Positions 8,422 through 17,498 of a stretch of DNA of 64,000 nucleotides are shown here, in pieces. Numbering within the stretch: position 1 is the stretch's first letter; each line of letters begins with the position of its first letter. The stretch is from UBA4416 sp040386075. Its GTDB lineage: Bacteria; Bacteroidota; Bacteroidia; B-17B0; Aurantibacillaceae. Both the position numbers and the translations under genes were made by a program. The notes under the pieces are model-generated. The model did not search any database. It saw only the letters and a list, made by a program, of their open reading frames with translations, and was not told the DNA's origin. The stretch is taken from NCBI GenBank assembly GCA_040386075.1, contig JAZKGE010000027.1:201848-265847 (forward strand), written 5' to 3'.

Positions 8422-9056
8422 AGAAACTAGCTATTATAGGGGCCGGAGACCTGGGGGATTTGATCTCCTACCATGCAACGCAAGACGGACATTATCATGT
8501 TGTTGGTTTTTATGATGATTATGCGGCTAAAGGCTCCGTATTAAACAACATTGAGGTGCTAGGTAAAATAGCAGAATTGGAGGAACATTTTTCAAAAGGA
8601 ATTTTTGATGTGTTAATGATAGGTGTTGGATATAATCACATGTCATTCAGAAAAACGTTGTTCGAAAAGTATGATCATAAAATTCCATTCGGAAACATAA
8701 TACACTCTTCAGCCTTTGTTGACCCATCTGTAAAATTGGGAACCGGAGTTTTTATTTTACCTGGCTGCACGCTCGATAAGAGCGTAGTCATAGGAAATAA
8801 TGTATTATTAAACACCTCTGTTTGCATAGCACACGATACTACTATTGGCGATCATTGTTTTTTATCGCCCAGAGTAAGCATTGCAGGTAAAACACATATA
8901 AAGCACAGCTGTGTTCTTGGAATTAACTCAACTATTATTGATAACATAAATATTGAACCCGAAATAAAGATAGCCGCCGGTACGGTTGTTATTAAAAGCC
9001 TCACTCAAAAAGGATTATATGCGGGCGTGCCTGCGATATTTAAAAAAGAACTATGA
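8418..9056 (+). CDS. PglD/NeuD-like sugar O/N-acyltransferase (left-handed beta helix)
   Basis: A protein of 212 residues. It has an N-terminal Rossmann-like PglD_N domain (IIGAGDLGDLI) and then hexapeptide repeats of a left-handed beta helix ending AGVPA. Relatives N-acetylate UDP- or dTDP-4-amino sugars, using acetyl-CoA. The start is TTG 8418, overlapping the GT2 stop, and no ATG is available nearby. Its stop overlaps the ATG of the WecE-like transaminase, so the pair probably converts a 4-keto sugar to a 4-acylamino sugar; this last step is inference from context. Confidence 0.75.
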   Translation: MKKLAIIGAGDLGDLISYHATQDGHYHVVGFYDDYAAKGSVLNNIEVLGKIAELEEHFSKGIFDVLMIGVGYNHMSFRKTLFEKYDHKIPFGNIIHSSAFVDPSVKLGTGVFILPGCTLDKSVVIGNNVLLNTSVCIAHDTTIGDHCFLSPRVSIAGKTHIKHSCVLGINSTIIDNINIEPEIKIAAGTVVIKSLTQKGLYAGVPAIFKKEL

Positions 9057-10189
9057 TTACATTCAATAAACCTTATTTAACAGGTAAAGAAAACGATTAT
9101 ATTGCTGGAGCGGTTGCCAGTATGAAAATTTCAGGCGATGGAAATTATACTAAAATGTGCCATAAATTTTTTGAAGAAAAGTATGGCTTTAAAAAAGTAC
9201 TTCTAACCACGTCCTGTACCGATGCCTTAGAAATGGCAGCATTATTACTGGATATAAAAGAAGGGGATGAGGTCATCGCACCATCATATACATTTGTATC
9301 TACAGTAAACGCATTTGTTTTGCGTGGAGCCAAAATAGTATTTGTGGATAGTGGTAGTGATAATCCGAACATGGATGTTAGTGCTATTGAAGCATTGATC
9401 ACCGACAGAACAAAAGTTATCTTGCCTGTGCATTATGCTGGTATAGCCTGTAACATGACAAGGATCATGGAAATAGCCGATAAACATGATTTGTTTGTTG
9501 TGGAAGACGCTGCACAGGCTATTGATTCATATTACAAGGATAGACCGTTAGGGTCTATAGGTCACTTATCAGCCTTTTCATTCCACGAAACAAAAAATAT
9601 CATTTCTGGTGAAGGTGGTATGTTAGTTATTAATGATGAACGTTTTATTAAACGTGCAGAAATAATTCGGGAAAAAGGAACAAATCGTTCTTCATTTTTT
9701 AGAGGCGAAGTTGACAAGTATGGCTGGGTTGACCTTGGTTCATCATTTTTGCCTTCAGACATAATTGCGGCATTCTTATTTGCTCAGCTTGAAAACCTGG
9801 ATGATATTCAACAAAAACGAAAGACTATTTGGGATCAATATAACCAGGGTTTAAAAAAACTTAGTGATAACGGTAAATTAAAATTACCGCTTATTCCTCG
9901 TGACGCAACTAATAATGCTCATATGTATTATGTTATTTGCAAAAATTTAGATGAGCGAACCCGGTTGATCAAACATCTTAAGGAGAGTGACATTCATGCG
10001 GTTTTTCACTATCTCAGTCTGCACAAAAGCCCTTATTATTTAACAAAACACGATGGTCGTGTACTTAGTAATTCTGATTATTATTCCGAAAGCCTTCTCA
10101 GACTTCCCTTTTATTTCGAATTAAATAAGGAGCAGGTAAACAGTGTAGTTGATAGCATTAATTCATTTTATAATGAACAGCCTCAATAA
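9053..10189 (+). CDS. wecE: dTDP-4-amino-4,6-dideoxygalactose transaminase (WecE/RffA family)
   Basis: A PLP-dependent DegT/DnrJ/EryC1/StrS aminotransferase of 378 residues. The Schiff-base lysine is Lys181 in SFHETKN, and the family landmark WVDLGSSFLPSD follows; both fit WecE closely. WecE aminates dTDP-4-keto-6-deoxy-D-glucose to dTDP-Fuc4N with glutamate as donor. The preceding acyltransferase could N-acetylate the product to Fuc4NAc. Genes for the dTDP-4-keto precursor (rmlA, rmlB) are not in the window. It overlaps the previous gene by 4 bases. Confidence 0.88.
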   Translation: MITFNKPYLTGKENDYIAGAVASMKISGDGNYTKMCHKFFEEKYGFKKVLLTTSCTDALEMAALLLDIKEGDEVIAPSYTFVSTVNAFVLRGAKIVFVDSGSDNPNMDVSAIEALITDRTKVILPVHYAGIACNMTRIMEIADKHDLFVVEDAAQAIDSYYKDRPLGSIGHLSAFSFHETKNIISGEGGMLVINDERFIKRAEIIREKGTNRSSFFRGEVDKYGWVDLGSSFLPSDIIAAFLFAQLENLDDIQQKRKTIWDQYNQGLKKLSDNGKLKLPLIPRDATNNAHMYYVICKNLDERTRLIKHLKESDIHAVFHYLSLHKSPYYLTKHDGRVLSNSDYYSESLLRLPFYFELNKEQVNSVVDSINSFYNEQPQ

Positions 10190-11882
10190 CTGGTATAACC
10201 CCAAAAAGCTACCTGGTATTATAATGATAATATCATTAGTTGTGTTTTTTTTATACTTGTCACCATTCTTTATATATGGTGAAATGGTACATATATGGCC
10301 TTATGATAATTTAAATTCAAATGTGGTATGGAATAAAATCATAGCACAAAGTGGTAGTATTTTTTCATCTAATGAAACTATTATTCCAAATATTATGGGG
10401 GGCGTACCACGTAGTTGTTTTTATTGTTCGGAATTTAGTGCATTACTTTGGTTGTATTATTTTTTCTCACCATTTACTGCTTATGTGTTAAACATTGTAC
10501 TGTTGCATTCCGTTGCTTTTTTCGGAGCCTATATGTTGAGTAAAAAGTATTTTTTGAAAGATCAATCTTATTTATTTGCCTTCCCGGTTGCCCTGTGTTT
10601 TGCCTTAATCCCTTTTTGGTCTCCGGCATGTTTAAGTATTGCAGGGCAGCCATTGTTACTGTATGCACTTTTTAACATCAAGACAAAAGATTCAAGTTAT
10701 TTAGATTGGCTTATTGTTATGTTGTTTCCATTATTCTCCTTTTTTGCATTTAGTACTTTGTTTTTTATTGTTGCTATCGGCTTATTTTTTATATACGATA
10801 CTATCAGATATAAAAAAATCAATATCGCTTTTTTTATGGCCATTTCGCTCTTATTGGTTATGTGCATACTTGCCGAGTATAGACTATTTATAAGTTTTTT
10901 TATTAAGCCATCTTATGTATCTCACCGGGTTGAATTCCAGTTGGATGAAAGACCATTAACTTTCATTGAGGTACTTAAAACAACGGTTGAAGCATTTAAA
11001 ACAGGACAGCATCACGCCAGTTCTTTACACTATCCTATTTTATGTGTTATAGTTCTAATAGCTTTAGTTGTTGGGTTTATAAAGAAAAGTAAATATCTAA
11101 AACCAGTGATTTATTTGCTTATGGTTGCCGGCTCAATTATGCTGTTTTATAAGCTTACAAATTGGGGAGTGTATGTCGAAAAAACAAGAGGCAACAAGCT
11201 GTTAACTGAATTTAAGATCGAAAGGTTTTATACGTTGTATCCATTAATATGGTTGTTGATTCTTTCTGCCTCCGTTTTTATCGTGGCCACATTTAAAAAT
11301 AGAGTACTAAATGGCGTGATCTTTATTTTGCTTTCTGCTCAAATTGCATATCTGTTTTCTAATTCTATAGAATTTAAATACTCACTACGGGATTATGTTT
11401 TGCATTCTAAAGATGTTCCTTCTAAATATAAAACATTTAGAGAGTTTTATTCTGAAGATTTATTTACAAAAATTAAAACTATTATAGGAAAGCCTCAATC
11501 TGAATATAGGGTTGTTAACCTTGGGGTTGATCCAGCTATTACTGCCTATAATGGTTTTTATACGTTAGATATGTATATGGCAGTTTATCCCCTGGACTAC
11601 AAGAAAAAATTCAGAAGAATTATGGAAAAGGAATTAGATAAGGATAATGCCAAAAGGAAAACGTTTGACAATTGGGGAAGCCAATGCTACTTGATTTCAT
11701 CAGAAATTGCTAAGCCAGAAATTGATAATTTGGAATTAAATTTTGATATGCTTAAAGAAATGAACTGCCAGTTTATTTTTTCAGTTCGGAAAATAAATAA
11801 TGCATCAGAAAATTTAAGTTTTGTATCCAAAGTACCCGGAAACAGATATCTTAAATATATTTATGTGTATAAAGTTATATGA
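10173..11882 (+). CDS. Multi-pass membrane protein, DUF6044-like
   Basis: I chose ATG 10173 (MNSLNNWYN), which overlaps the transaminase by 17 bases; an in-frame TTG at 10149 would only add eight residues. The protein has about ten hydrophobic segments and then a soluble C-terminal domain of about 170 residues containing VVNLGVDPAITAYNGFYTLDMYMAVYPLDYKKKF. This pattern matches the DUF6044 family of putative GT-C-like or polysaccharide-associated membrane proteins; the name is from memory. Function is unknown. It could be a transferase using a lipid-linked donor on the periplasmic side. Confidence 0.65.
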   Translation: MNSLNNWYNPKKLPGIIMIISLVVFFLYLSPFFIYGEMVHIWPYDNLNSNVVWNKIIAQSGSIFSSNETIIPNIMGGVPRSCFYCSEFSALLWLYYFFSPFTAYVLNIVLLHSVAFFGAYMLSKKYFLKDQSYLFAFPVALCFALIPFWSPACLSIAGQPLLLYALFNIKTKDSSYLDWLIVMLFPLFSFFAFSTLFFIVAIGLFFIYDTIRYKKINIAFFMAISLLLVMCILAEYRLFISFFIKPSYVSHRVEFQLDERPLTFIEVLKTTVEAFKTGQHHASSLHYPILCVIVLIALVVGFIKKSKYLKPVIYLLMVAGSIMLFYKLTNWGVYVEKTRGNKLLTEFKIERFYTLYPLIWLLILSASVFIVATFKNRVLNGVIFILLSAQIAYLFSNSIEFKYSLRDYVLHSKDVPSKYKTFREFYSEDLFTKIKTIIGKPQSEYRVVNLGVDPAITAYNGFYTLDMYMAVYPLDYKKKFRRIMEKELDKDNAKRKTFDNWGSQCYLISSEIAKPEIDNLELNFDMLKEMNCQFIFSVRKINNASENLSFVSKVPGNRYLKYIYVYKVI

Positions 11883-11898
11883 TTGGCAATAGGTAATC

Positions 11899-12432
11899 AT
11901 GATCGAAACACTTATATCGTCTAAAACAAGAATAAAGCTGTTGATGAAATTTTTTCTCAATAGTCAAAATACAGGTTATTTGCGTAGCCTGGAGGAAGAG
12001 TTTGGCGAGTCTACAAATGGAATAAGAATTGAACTTAATAAATTTGAGAAAGCAGGATTTTTGAATTCCGTTATAAAAGGAAATAAAAAAATATTTACCG
12101 CAAATACAAAGCATCCCTTGTATGTCGACATCAATAGAATGATCATGAAAATGGTTGGAATTGAATATGTGCTCGACTATATATTGCAACGAATTGGAAA
12201 TTTGAGTAAGGTATATTTGACTGGAAAGCTGGCAAATGGCCAAGACTCAGATGTTATTGATATAGTATTGATCGGAGATGATTTAAATAAGACATTTTTA
12301 TTAGAGCAGATCGAAAAGGCAGAACAAAAAATTGGTAAGAAGATCAGGTTTATAACTTACACTACAAATGAATTTGAGTTAAGTAGAATTGAGGAATACG
12401 ATATAAAGCCCTTATTATTATGGGGAAAATAA
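11899..12432 (+). CDS. Winged-helix (ArsR-like) protein with a nucleotidyltransferase-like C-terminal domain
   Basis: A protein of 177 residues. The N-terminal half (about 1-90) is a winged helix: SSKTRIKLLMKFF, then a recognition region GESTNGIRIELNKFEKAGFL. The C-terminal half resembles a minimal nucleotidyltransferase fold (VYLTGKLANGQDSDVIDIVLIGDDL), though the usual GS..D.D catalytic signature is only partly kept. Such proteins occur next to polysaccharide ABC exporter genes in Bacteroidota. It is probably a DNA-binding regulator. It stands 14 bases upstream of wzm. Confidence 0.65.
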   Translation: MIETLISSKTRIKLLMKFFLNSQNTGYLRSLEEEFGESTNGIRIELNKFEKAGFLNSVIKGNKKIFTANTKHPLYVDINRMIMKMVGIEYVLDYILQRIGNLSKVYLTGKLANGQDSDVIDIVLIGDDLNKTFLLEQIEKAEQKIGKKIRFITYTTNEFELSRIEEYDIKPLLLWGK

Positions 12433-12446
12433 TTATTTAGATATTT

Positions 12447-13301
12447 ATGATGCAAACAAAAGAAGATTGGGATTTGATCATTAGACCCCGAAGCAAATGG
12501 TTTCAACTAGACTTACATGCCATTTGGAAATATCGCGACTTACTGATGTTATTAGTAAAACGTGATTTTGTTGCGGTATATAAGCAAACTATACTAGGAC
12601 CGTTGTGGTTTTTTATTCAGCCGGTACTTACCGCCTTGACATTTACATTTATTTTTGGACGGGTGGCACAATTAAGTACAGAGAAAATGCCGCCTATGGC
12701 ATTTTATTTGGCGGGCATCACGTTATGGACTTATTTTTCAGATTGTTTCATAAAAACTTCCAATACGTTTATTGCCAATGCCGGAGTATTTGGAAAAGTA
12801 TATTTTCCAAGACTAATTATTCCTTTATCTATATTGGTATCCAATTTAATGAAGCTTGGCATTCAATTTTTGATCTTTCTTTGTGTATGGATGTATTATT
12901 ACAATACGACCGATAAAATACATCCGCAATGGCAATATATGTGGGTATTGCCGATACTGATTATTATGATGGCTGGTTTAGGTTTTGGTTTTGGCGTTTT
13001 AATTTCTTCATTAACCACTAAGTATCGGGACTTTACTTTTTTAATTGGATTTGGAGTGCAGTTATTAATGTACGGAAGCTCTATTGTTCTCCCAATTTCT
13101 ACGATGTCGCCTAAGGTGCAATTTTTAATGAAGTTAAATCCATTAACATCGGTTATCGAAGGCTTTAAATTTATTTTTTTAGGCTCTGGTTTTTTTGAAT
13201 TTAATTGGTTGTTATATTGCTTTGGTTTTATGATAGTGCTTGTTGCCCTATCGGTTATAATATTTAATAAAGTAGAAAAATCCTTTATGGATACCGTTTA
13301 A
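12447..13301 (+). CDS. wzm: Polysaccharide ABC transporter permease (Wzm)
   Basis: A protein of 284 residues of the ABC2 type, with about six membrane helices and the conserved N-terminal pattern YRDLLMLLVKRDFVAVYKQTILGPLWF. Wzm forms the inner-membrane channel that, with Wzt, exports completed lipid-linked O-antigen or capsule chains. An ATG one codon downstream (12450) is equally possible. It is followed after 2 bases by the ATPase gene. Confidence 0.9.
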   Translation: MMQTKEDWDLIIRPRSKWFQLDLHAIWKYRDLLMLLVKRDFVAVYKQTILGPLWFFIQPVLTALTFTFIFGRVAQLSTEKMPPMAFYLAGITLWTYFSDCFIKTSNTFIANAGVFGKVYFPRLIIPLSILVSNLMKLGIQFLIFLCVWMYYYNTTDKIHPQWQYMWVLPILIIMMAGLGFGFGVLISSLTTKYRDFTFLIGFGVQLLMYGSSIVLPISTMSPKVQFLMKLNPLTSVIEGFKFIFLGSGFFEFNWLLYCFGFMIVLVALSVIIFNKVEKSFMDTV

Positions 13302-13303
13302 TC

Positions 13304-14599
13304 ATGAGTAATACAGTTATAAAAGTAGAGGGACTTGGCAAACAGTATCGCTTAGGAAAAGTTGGTGCTGCTACACTGTCATCTGATTTGAATAGATGGA
13401 TAGCCAAAGTGAGAGGCAAGGAAGATCCTAATTTAAAAATTGGCGAAGTAAATGATAGAACCAAAGTTAGCACCAGTAATTTGGTGTGGGCTTTAAAAGA
13501 CATTAATTTTGAAGTAAAGCAAGGTGATGTGCTTGGTATTATCGGTAAAAATGGTGCTGGAAAATCAACGTTATTAAAAATCTTATCAAGAGTTACTGCT
13601 CCAACAATCGGCGACATTAAAGTGAAAGGTCGTATAGCCAGCTTACTGGAAGTAGGAACAGGATTTCATCCGGAGTTAAGTGGGAGGGAGAACATTTATT
13701 TAAATGGTGCTATCCTTGGAATGACCAAACAGGAAATCAAAAATAAATTCGATGAGATAGTAGATTTTAGCGGTGTGGAACGTTATATTGATACTCCGGT
13801 TAAACGTTATTCATCAGGAATGTACGTGCGATTGGCATTTGCCGTAGCAGCTCATCTGGAGCCAGAGATTCTGATCGTAGATGAAGTATTGGCTGTAGGT
13901 GATGCTGAGTTTCAAAAAAAGTGCCTGGGTAAAATGAAAGATGTAAGCGGCCAGGGACGTACGGTTTTATTTGTAAGCCATAATATGGCGGCAGTAAAAG
14001 GATTGTGTACAACAGGAATTGTTTTAGAACAGGGTACTATCAAGTTTAATGGAACTAGTGAGGGAGCAATAGATTTTTACAGCCGTTCGGCATATAATTT
14101 ATCTGAAATACCTTTGGAAGAAAGGAAAGACAGAAAAGGAAATGGTAAACTCAGAATAAAGGATATCATATACGTTAATAACCTTGGTACAAGAGTGGGT
14201 GATTTGACCTCCGGCGAGTATTACAAAATACAATTTCAGTTTGAACGTTACCAGCAGATAGACTTAAAGCAATTAACGTTTGTATTGCAATTTAAAAATG
14301 AAAGCGATGAGATCGTAACTACCATAGCAACGGACGAGCAGGGAACAGTATTTAACACCATCGGAAACACAGGCTGTTTTGAGATTGAAATTCCTAGACT
14401 TAATTTTAGAGAGGGTAGGTATCTTATAAATTTTATGATCAGCGAAAAGCTTTCTTTTAACACTCCACATGTTACCATTGATTATTTAGCAGATGCAGCC
14501 ACTATGAATGTTATCAGGGGCGATTACTGGAATTCGGGAATATTAAACAGGCCTAAAGGTTTTATTCAGGAATCTTCAATTAAAATAATAGATCTTTAG
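13304..14599 (+). CDS. wzt: Polysaccharide ABC transporter ATP-binding protein (Wzt) with carbohydrate-binding C-terminal domain
   Basis: A protein of 431 residues. Walker A is GKNGAGKST at 81-89, the signature region is YSSGMYVRLAFA, Walker B is ILIVDEVLAVGD and the H-loop is VSHNM. Residues about 260-431 form a beta-rich Wzt_C domain. In Wzt proteins this domain recognises the modified non-reducing end of the O-antigen, so chain export depends on a specific terminal group. It energises the adjacent Wzm. Confidence 0.92.
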   Translation: MSNTVIKVEGLGKQYRLGKVGAATLSSDLNRWIAKVRGKEDPNLKIGEVNDRTKVSTSNLVWALKDINFEVKQGDVLGIIGKNGAGKSTLLKILSRVTAPTIGDIKVKGRIASLLEVGTGFHPELSGRENIYLNGAILGMTKQEIKNKFDEIVDFSGVERYIDTPVKRYSSGMYVRLAFAVAAHLEPEILIVDEVLAVGDAEFQKKCLGKMKDVSGQGRTVLFVSHNMAAVKGLCTTGIVLEQGTIKFNGTSEGAIDFYSRSAYNLSEIPLEERKDRKGNGKLRIKDIIYVNNLGTRVGDLTSGEYYKIQFQFERYQQIDLKQLTFVLQFKNESDEIVTTIATDEQGTVFNTIGNTGCFEIEIPRLNFREGRYLINFMISEKLSFNTPHVTIDYLADAATMNVIRGDYWNSGILNRPKGFIQESSIKIIDL

Positions 14600-14611
14600 A
14601 ACTAATATCTC

Positions 14612-16426
14612 ATGCTGGTTATTAATTTGAGTTATAATGCAAAGGATTTTTTAGAATATAAAAAAGAGTGTGCAAATTCAGATTCGTTAGTATTGGATAT
14701 AACGGGCGCTCTGTCAAATGAGGTAATTAAAGGCTCTATAGATATTGGAACATTACAAGAAAATTATACTATATTTCAACAGGCAATTACCGATATGATT
14801 GATGCTATCGGTAAAGCAAGTCTATTACAGTTAAATAACAATGAACAGGTAAGAGATTTAAACTTGAATGGTTTAAACCTTTTTTGGCAAACCACCATCT
14901 CCGAAAAATACCCTACACACTCATTTTTGATTAATTTATTTTATCTGAAAATAATTTTAAAAGAAAAGCTTGAATCCATTAATTTTAAAAGTGTATACAT
15001 TATACTTCCTTCAATTCACGAAACAGTATATATCAAATCTATCACTAAGTTCTTCCAACAAAATTATCAAATAGAGCAGTCAGGTTTTAATATTGACTTT
15101 AAATCTACTGAAAGCAACGGATCACTTTTTAAAAAGATAAAATCTACTATTATAGAGACGTTATTTTTTAAAAAGAACATTGAGTCTTTTAAAGTTTCAA
15201 AGAAAAATTTTCAGTTAAGAAACTATGCGGTTATTCCCGTTCACTCTCCTTCATGGAAACAAGCTGAAAATAGAGACAGGGTTCTTGGATTTATTGTTGA
15301 TGGATCACAGGGTGCAAAAGGAACTTATCTTCCCTACTTTAGCGACTTGTTTGCAACCGTAAAATGGAATGTGAAATGGGATTTGGATTATATTCATTCT
15401 TTTCCAACTAAGTTTCAATTAGCTAAACATTACTTTTCTAAGTTCAATATTTATAAAAAAATAAGAAAGATCAGGGATTTGAATGTTACCGATATAAATT
15501 TCGTTGATGGAAATGTTATTTATTCTGAACTGAAAATGGTCTTATCTAAAAATTATTATTTTGTAAATTTTCTGTGGATGAAGAATTTTTTTTCTTCTAT
15601 GTCCAGTCCGTCAAATATTTTTTACTATTGTGAATTTTATAAACAGCGGGGAAGAGTTATTTCTCAAGCAGTTAATAGATGCAATAATCCAAAAGTTAAA
15701 TCGTATGGCTTTCAACATGGTATAATTTATAAAGGGCATACAATTTATAATCTTACTAGAACGGAAATGGAATGCACAAAGGCATTTAATGGGTTACCAA
15801 AACCACAGCATTTTATCTTGTGGGGCAAGTATTTTAAAGACATATTAAATACACACAACGCATTTGCTGATAGCGAATTATTAGTGGCAGGTAATCCAAA
15901 TTATTTGGGTGCATTTAAAAAACATACCCATAGAAAACATAAAAATGAAGTTCCTACGTTTTTATGGTGCACCACTTTAGAAGTTTTAGCTAAAAAGGAA
16001 TTAGATATTATACAGCCATTTCTTAATGGATTAAATTCATATAAATTACTCATTCGTTGTCATCCCGGACACCAAATTCAAAATCATGTTTTAGGTTTAT
16101 TTAATGAAGAAAGCATTAAAAATGTTAGTATCTGTGATAAAAAGGATGTATTTGATGCTATTTGTACTATTGACTATGTATTTGCTGCAGTAGCATCCAC
16201 TATTTTTATGGATGCCTTGATGCTAAACAAAATTGTATTTCAATTACAAACGGATATATTTTATAATGCACTAATACCCTCACCTAATGCCTATATTGTT
16301 AATTCATCAAATGAATTGAATGAACTTTATACCAAACTAAAACTACAGGACACAGAAAAAAATTTTGTGAAAGAGCAAACTATTTTGCATTTGAACGAAT
16401 CGACCTGGGAAGAAATTTTAAATTAA
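14612..16426 (+). CDS. Putative GT-B-like surface carbohydrate biosynthesis protein
   Basis: A soluble protein of 604 residues. The C-terminal half carries a QHG motif (His369) in YGFQHGIIYKGH and HPG (His484) in LLIRCHPGHQ. These resemble motifs of capsule transferases and CMP-sugar-dependent GT-B enzymes, and a family annotated as 'surface carbohydrate biosynthesis protein'. No signal peptide or clear membrane helix is seen. It lies between wzt and pseB and is a candidate to add pseudaminic acid or a chain terminus recognised by Wzt. The assignment to a glycosyltransferase is inference. Confidence 0.55.
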   Translation: MLVINLSYNAKDFLEYKKECANSDSLVLDITGALSNEVIKGSIDIGTLQENYTIFQQAITDMIDAIGKASLLQLNNNEQVRDLNLNGLNLFWQTTISEKYPTHSFLINLFYLKIILKEKLESINFKSVYIILPSIHETVYIKSITKFFQQNYQIEQSGFNIDFKSTESNGSLFKKIKSTIIETLFFKKNIESFKVSKKNFQLRNYAVIPVHSPSWKQAENRDRVLGFIVDGSQGAKGTYLPYFSDLFATVKWNVKWDLDYIHSFPTKFQLAKHYFSKFNIYKKIRKIRDLNVTDINFVDGNVIYSELKMVLSKNYYFVNFLWMKNFFSSMSSPSNIFYYCEFYKQRGRVISQAVNRCNNPKVKSYGFQHGIIYKGHTIYNLTRTEMECTKAFNGLPKPQHFILWGKYFKDILNTHNAFADSELLVAGNPNYLGAFKKHTHRKHKNEVPTFLWCTTLEVLAKKELDIIQPFLNGLNSYKLLIRCHPGHQIQNHVLGLFNEESIKNVSICDKKDVFDAICTIDYVFAAVASTIFMDALMLNKIVFQLQTDIFYNALIPSPNAYIVNSSNELNELYTKLKLQDTEKNFVKEQTILHLNESTWEEILN

Positions 16427-16477
16427 TATCAGCAATCTTTATTTATTTTATAAACTCTTATCATTTAATTTTATAAC

Positions 16478-17494
16478 ATGTTAGATTTAAACGGAAAATC
16501 TCTTTTAATAACAGGAGGAACTGGTTCTTTAGGAAAAGAACTTACTAAAACTATTCTGCAAAACTGGCCGGATATTAAACGACTTGTAATATTTTCAAGA
16601 GATGAACAGAAACAGTTTCAAATGGATCAGGAATTCCCTTCCTCTAAGCATAAGGCCATTCGATACTTCATTGGGGATGTAAGGGATCTTGAACGCTTAA
16701 AGCGAGCTTTCATTGGTATTGATTACGTTATTCACGCAGCTGCCATGAAACATGTGCATATTGCAGAATATAATCCGGATGAATGTGTTAAAACCAATAT
16801 TGGCGGAGCAGAAAACGTTATTAAAGCGGCACTGGATTCAAATATTACAAAAGTGGTGGCCCTGTCAACAGATAAGGCATGTGCGCCAATTAATTTGTAC
16901 GGTGCAACAAAATTAACTTCCGATAAATTATTTATTGCTGCTAATAATATCAAAGGTCATAAAGATATCAAGTTTTCAGTTGTTAGATATGGTAATGTAA
17001 TGGGTTCAAACGGTTCAGTAATTCCTTTTTTCCTGAACAAAAGAAAAGAAGGTGTGTTGCCAATAACAGATCCCAATATGACACGTTTTAATATCTCGTT
17101 GCAGGGTGGTGTTGACATGGTGCTTCATGCATTAGATGCAGCCTGGGGTGGAGAATTATTTGTGCCAAAGATACCTTCTTATAAAATTATGGATGTTGCA
17201 AAAGCAATAGGACCAAATTGCGAGCATAAAATAAACGGTATTCGACCAGGAGAAAAAATTCATGAGGAAATGATAACCAGCTCCGACTCATTTACAACTT
17301 ATGATCTGGGGAAATATTATGTGATCCTTCCTCAGGTTACTAATTGGAAACTGGATGAGTACATGAAACACTTTAACGCTAAACTGGTTCCTCAAGGATT
17401 TCATTACACTTCAGAAAACAATAGTGAATGGGAAACTGTTGAAGGATTAAGAAAATTGATTGTTGAACACGTTGACCCAACTTTTAAACCATAA
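16478..17494 (+). CDS. pseB: UDP-N-acetylglucosamine 4,6-dehydratase (inverting), PseB
   Basis: A protein of 338 residues with the cofactor motif TGGTGSLG, the PseB landmark AAAMKHVHIAEYNP and catalytic Tyr141/Lys145 in YGATK. In place of the usual Ser it has LSTDKA, as is normal for this group. It catalyses the first step of pseudaminic acid synthesis: UDP-GlcNAc to UDP-2-acetamido-2,6-dideoxy-L-arabino-hex-4-ulose. pseC follows 4 bases later. Confidence 0.93.
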   Translation: MLDLNGKSLLITGGTGSLGKELTKTILQNWPDIKRLVIFSRDEQKQFQMDQEFPSSKHKAIRYFIGDVRDLERLKRAFIGIDYVIHAAAMKHVHIAEYNPDECVKTNIGGAENVIKAALDSNITKVVALSTDKACAPINLYGATKLTSDKLFIAANNIKGHKDIKFSVVRYGNVMGSNGSVIPFFLNKRKEGVLPITDPNMTRFNISLQGGVDMVLHALDAAWGGELFVPKIPSYKIMDVAKAIGPNCEHKINGIRPGEKIHEEMITSSDSFTTYDLGKYYVILPQVTNWKLDEYMKHFNAKLVPQGFHYTSENNSEWETVEGLRKLIVEHVDPTFKP

Positions 17495-17498
17495 TTAA

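Noticed and set aside
12605..12916. 103-codon open frame inside wzm on the same strand
   Set aside because: It is a shadow of wzm in another frame, rich in Tyr, Phe and Cys as expected from AT-rich membrane-protein DNA.
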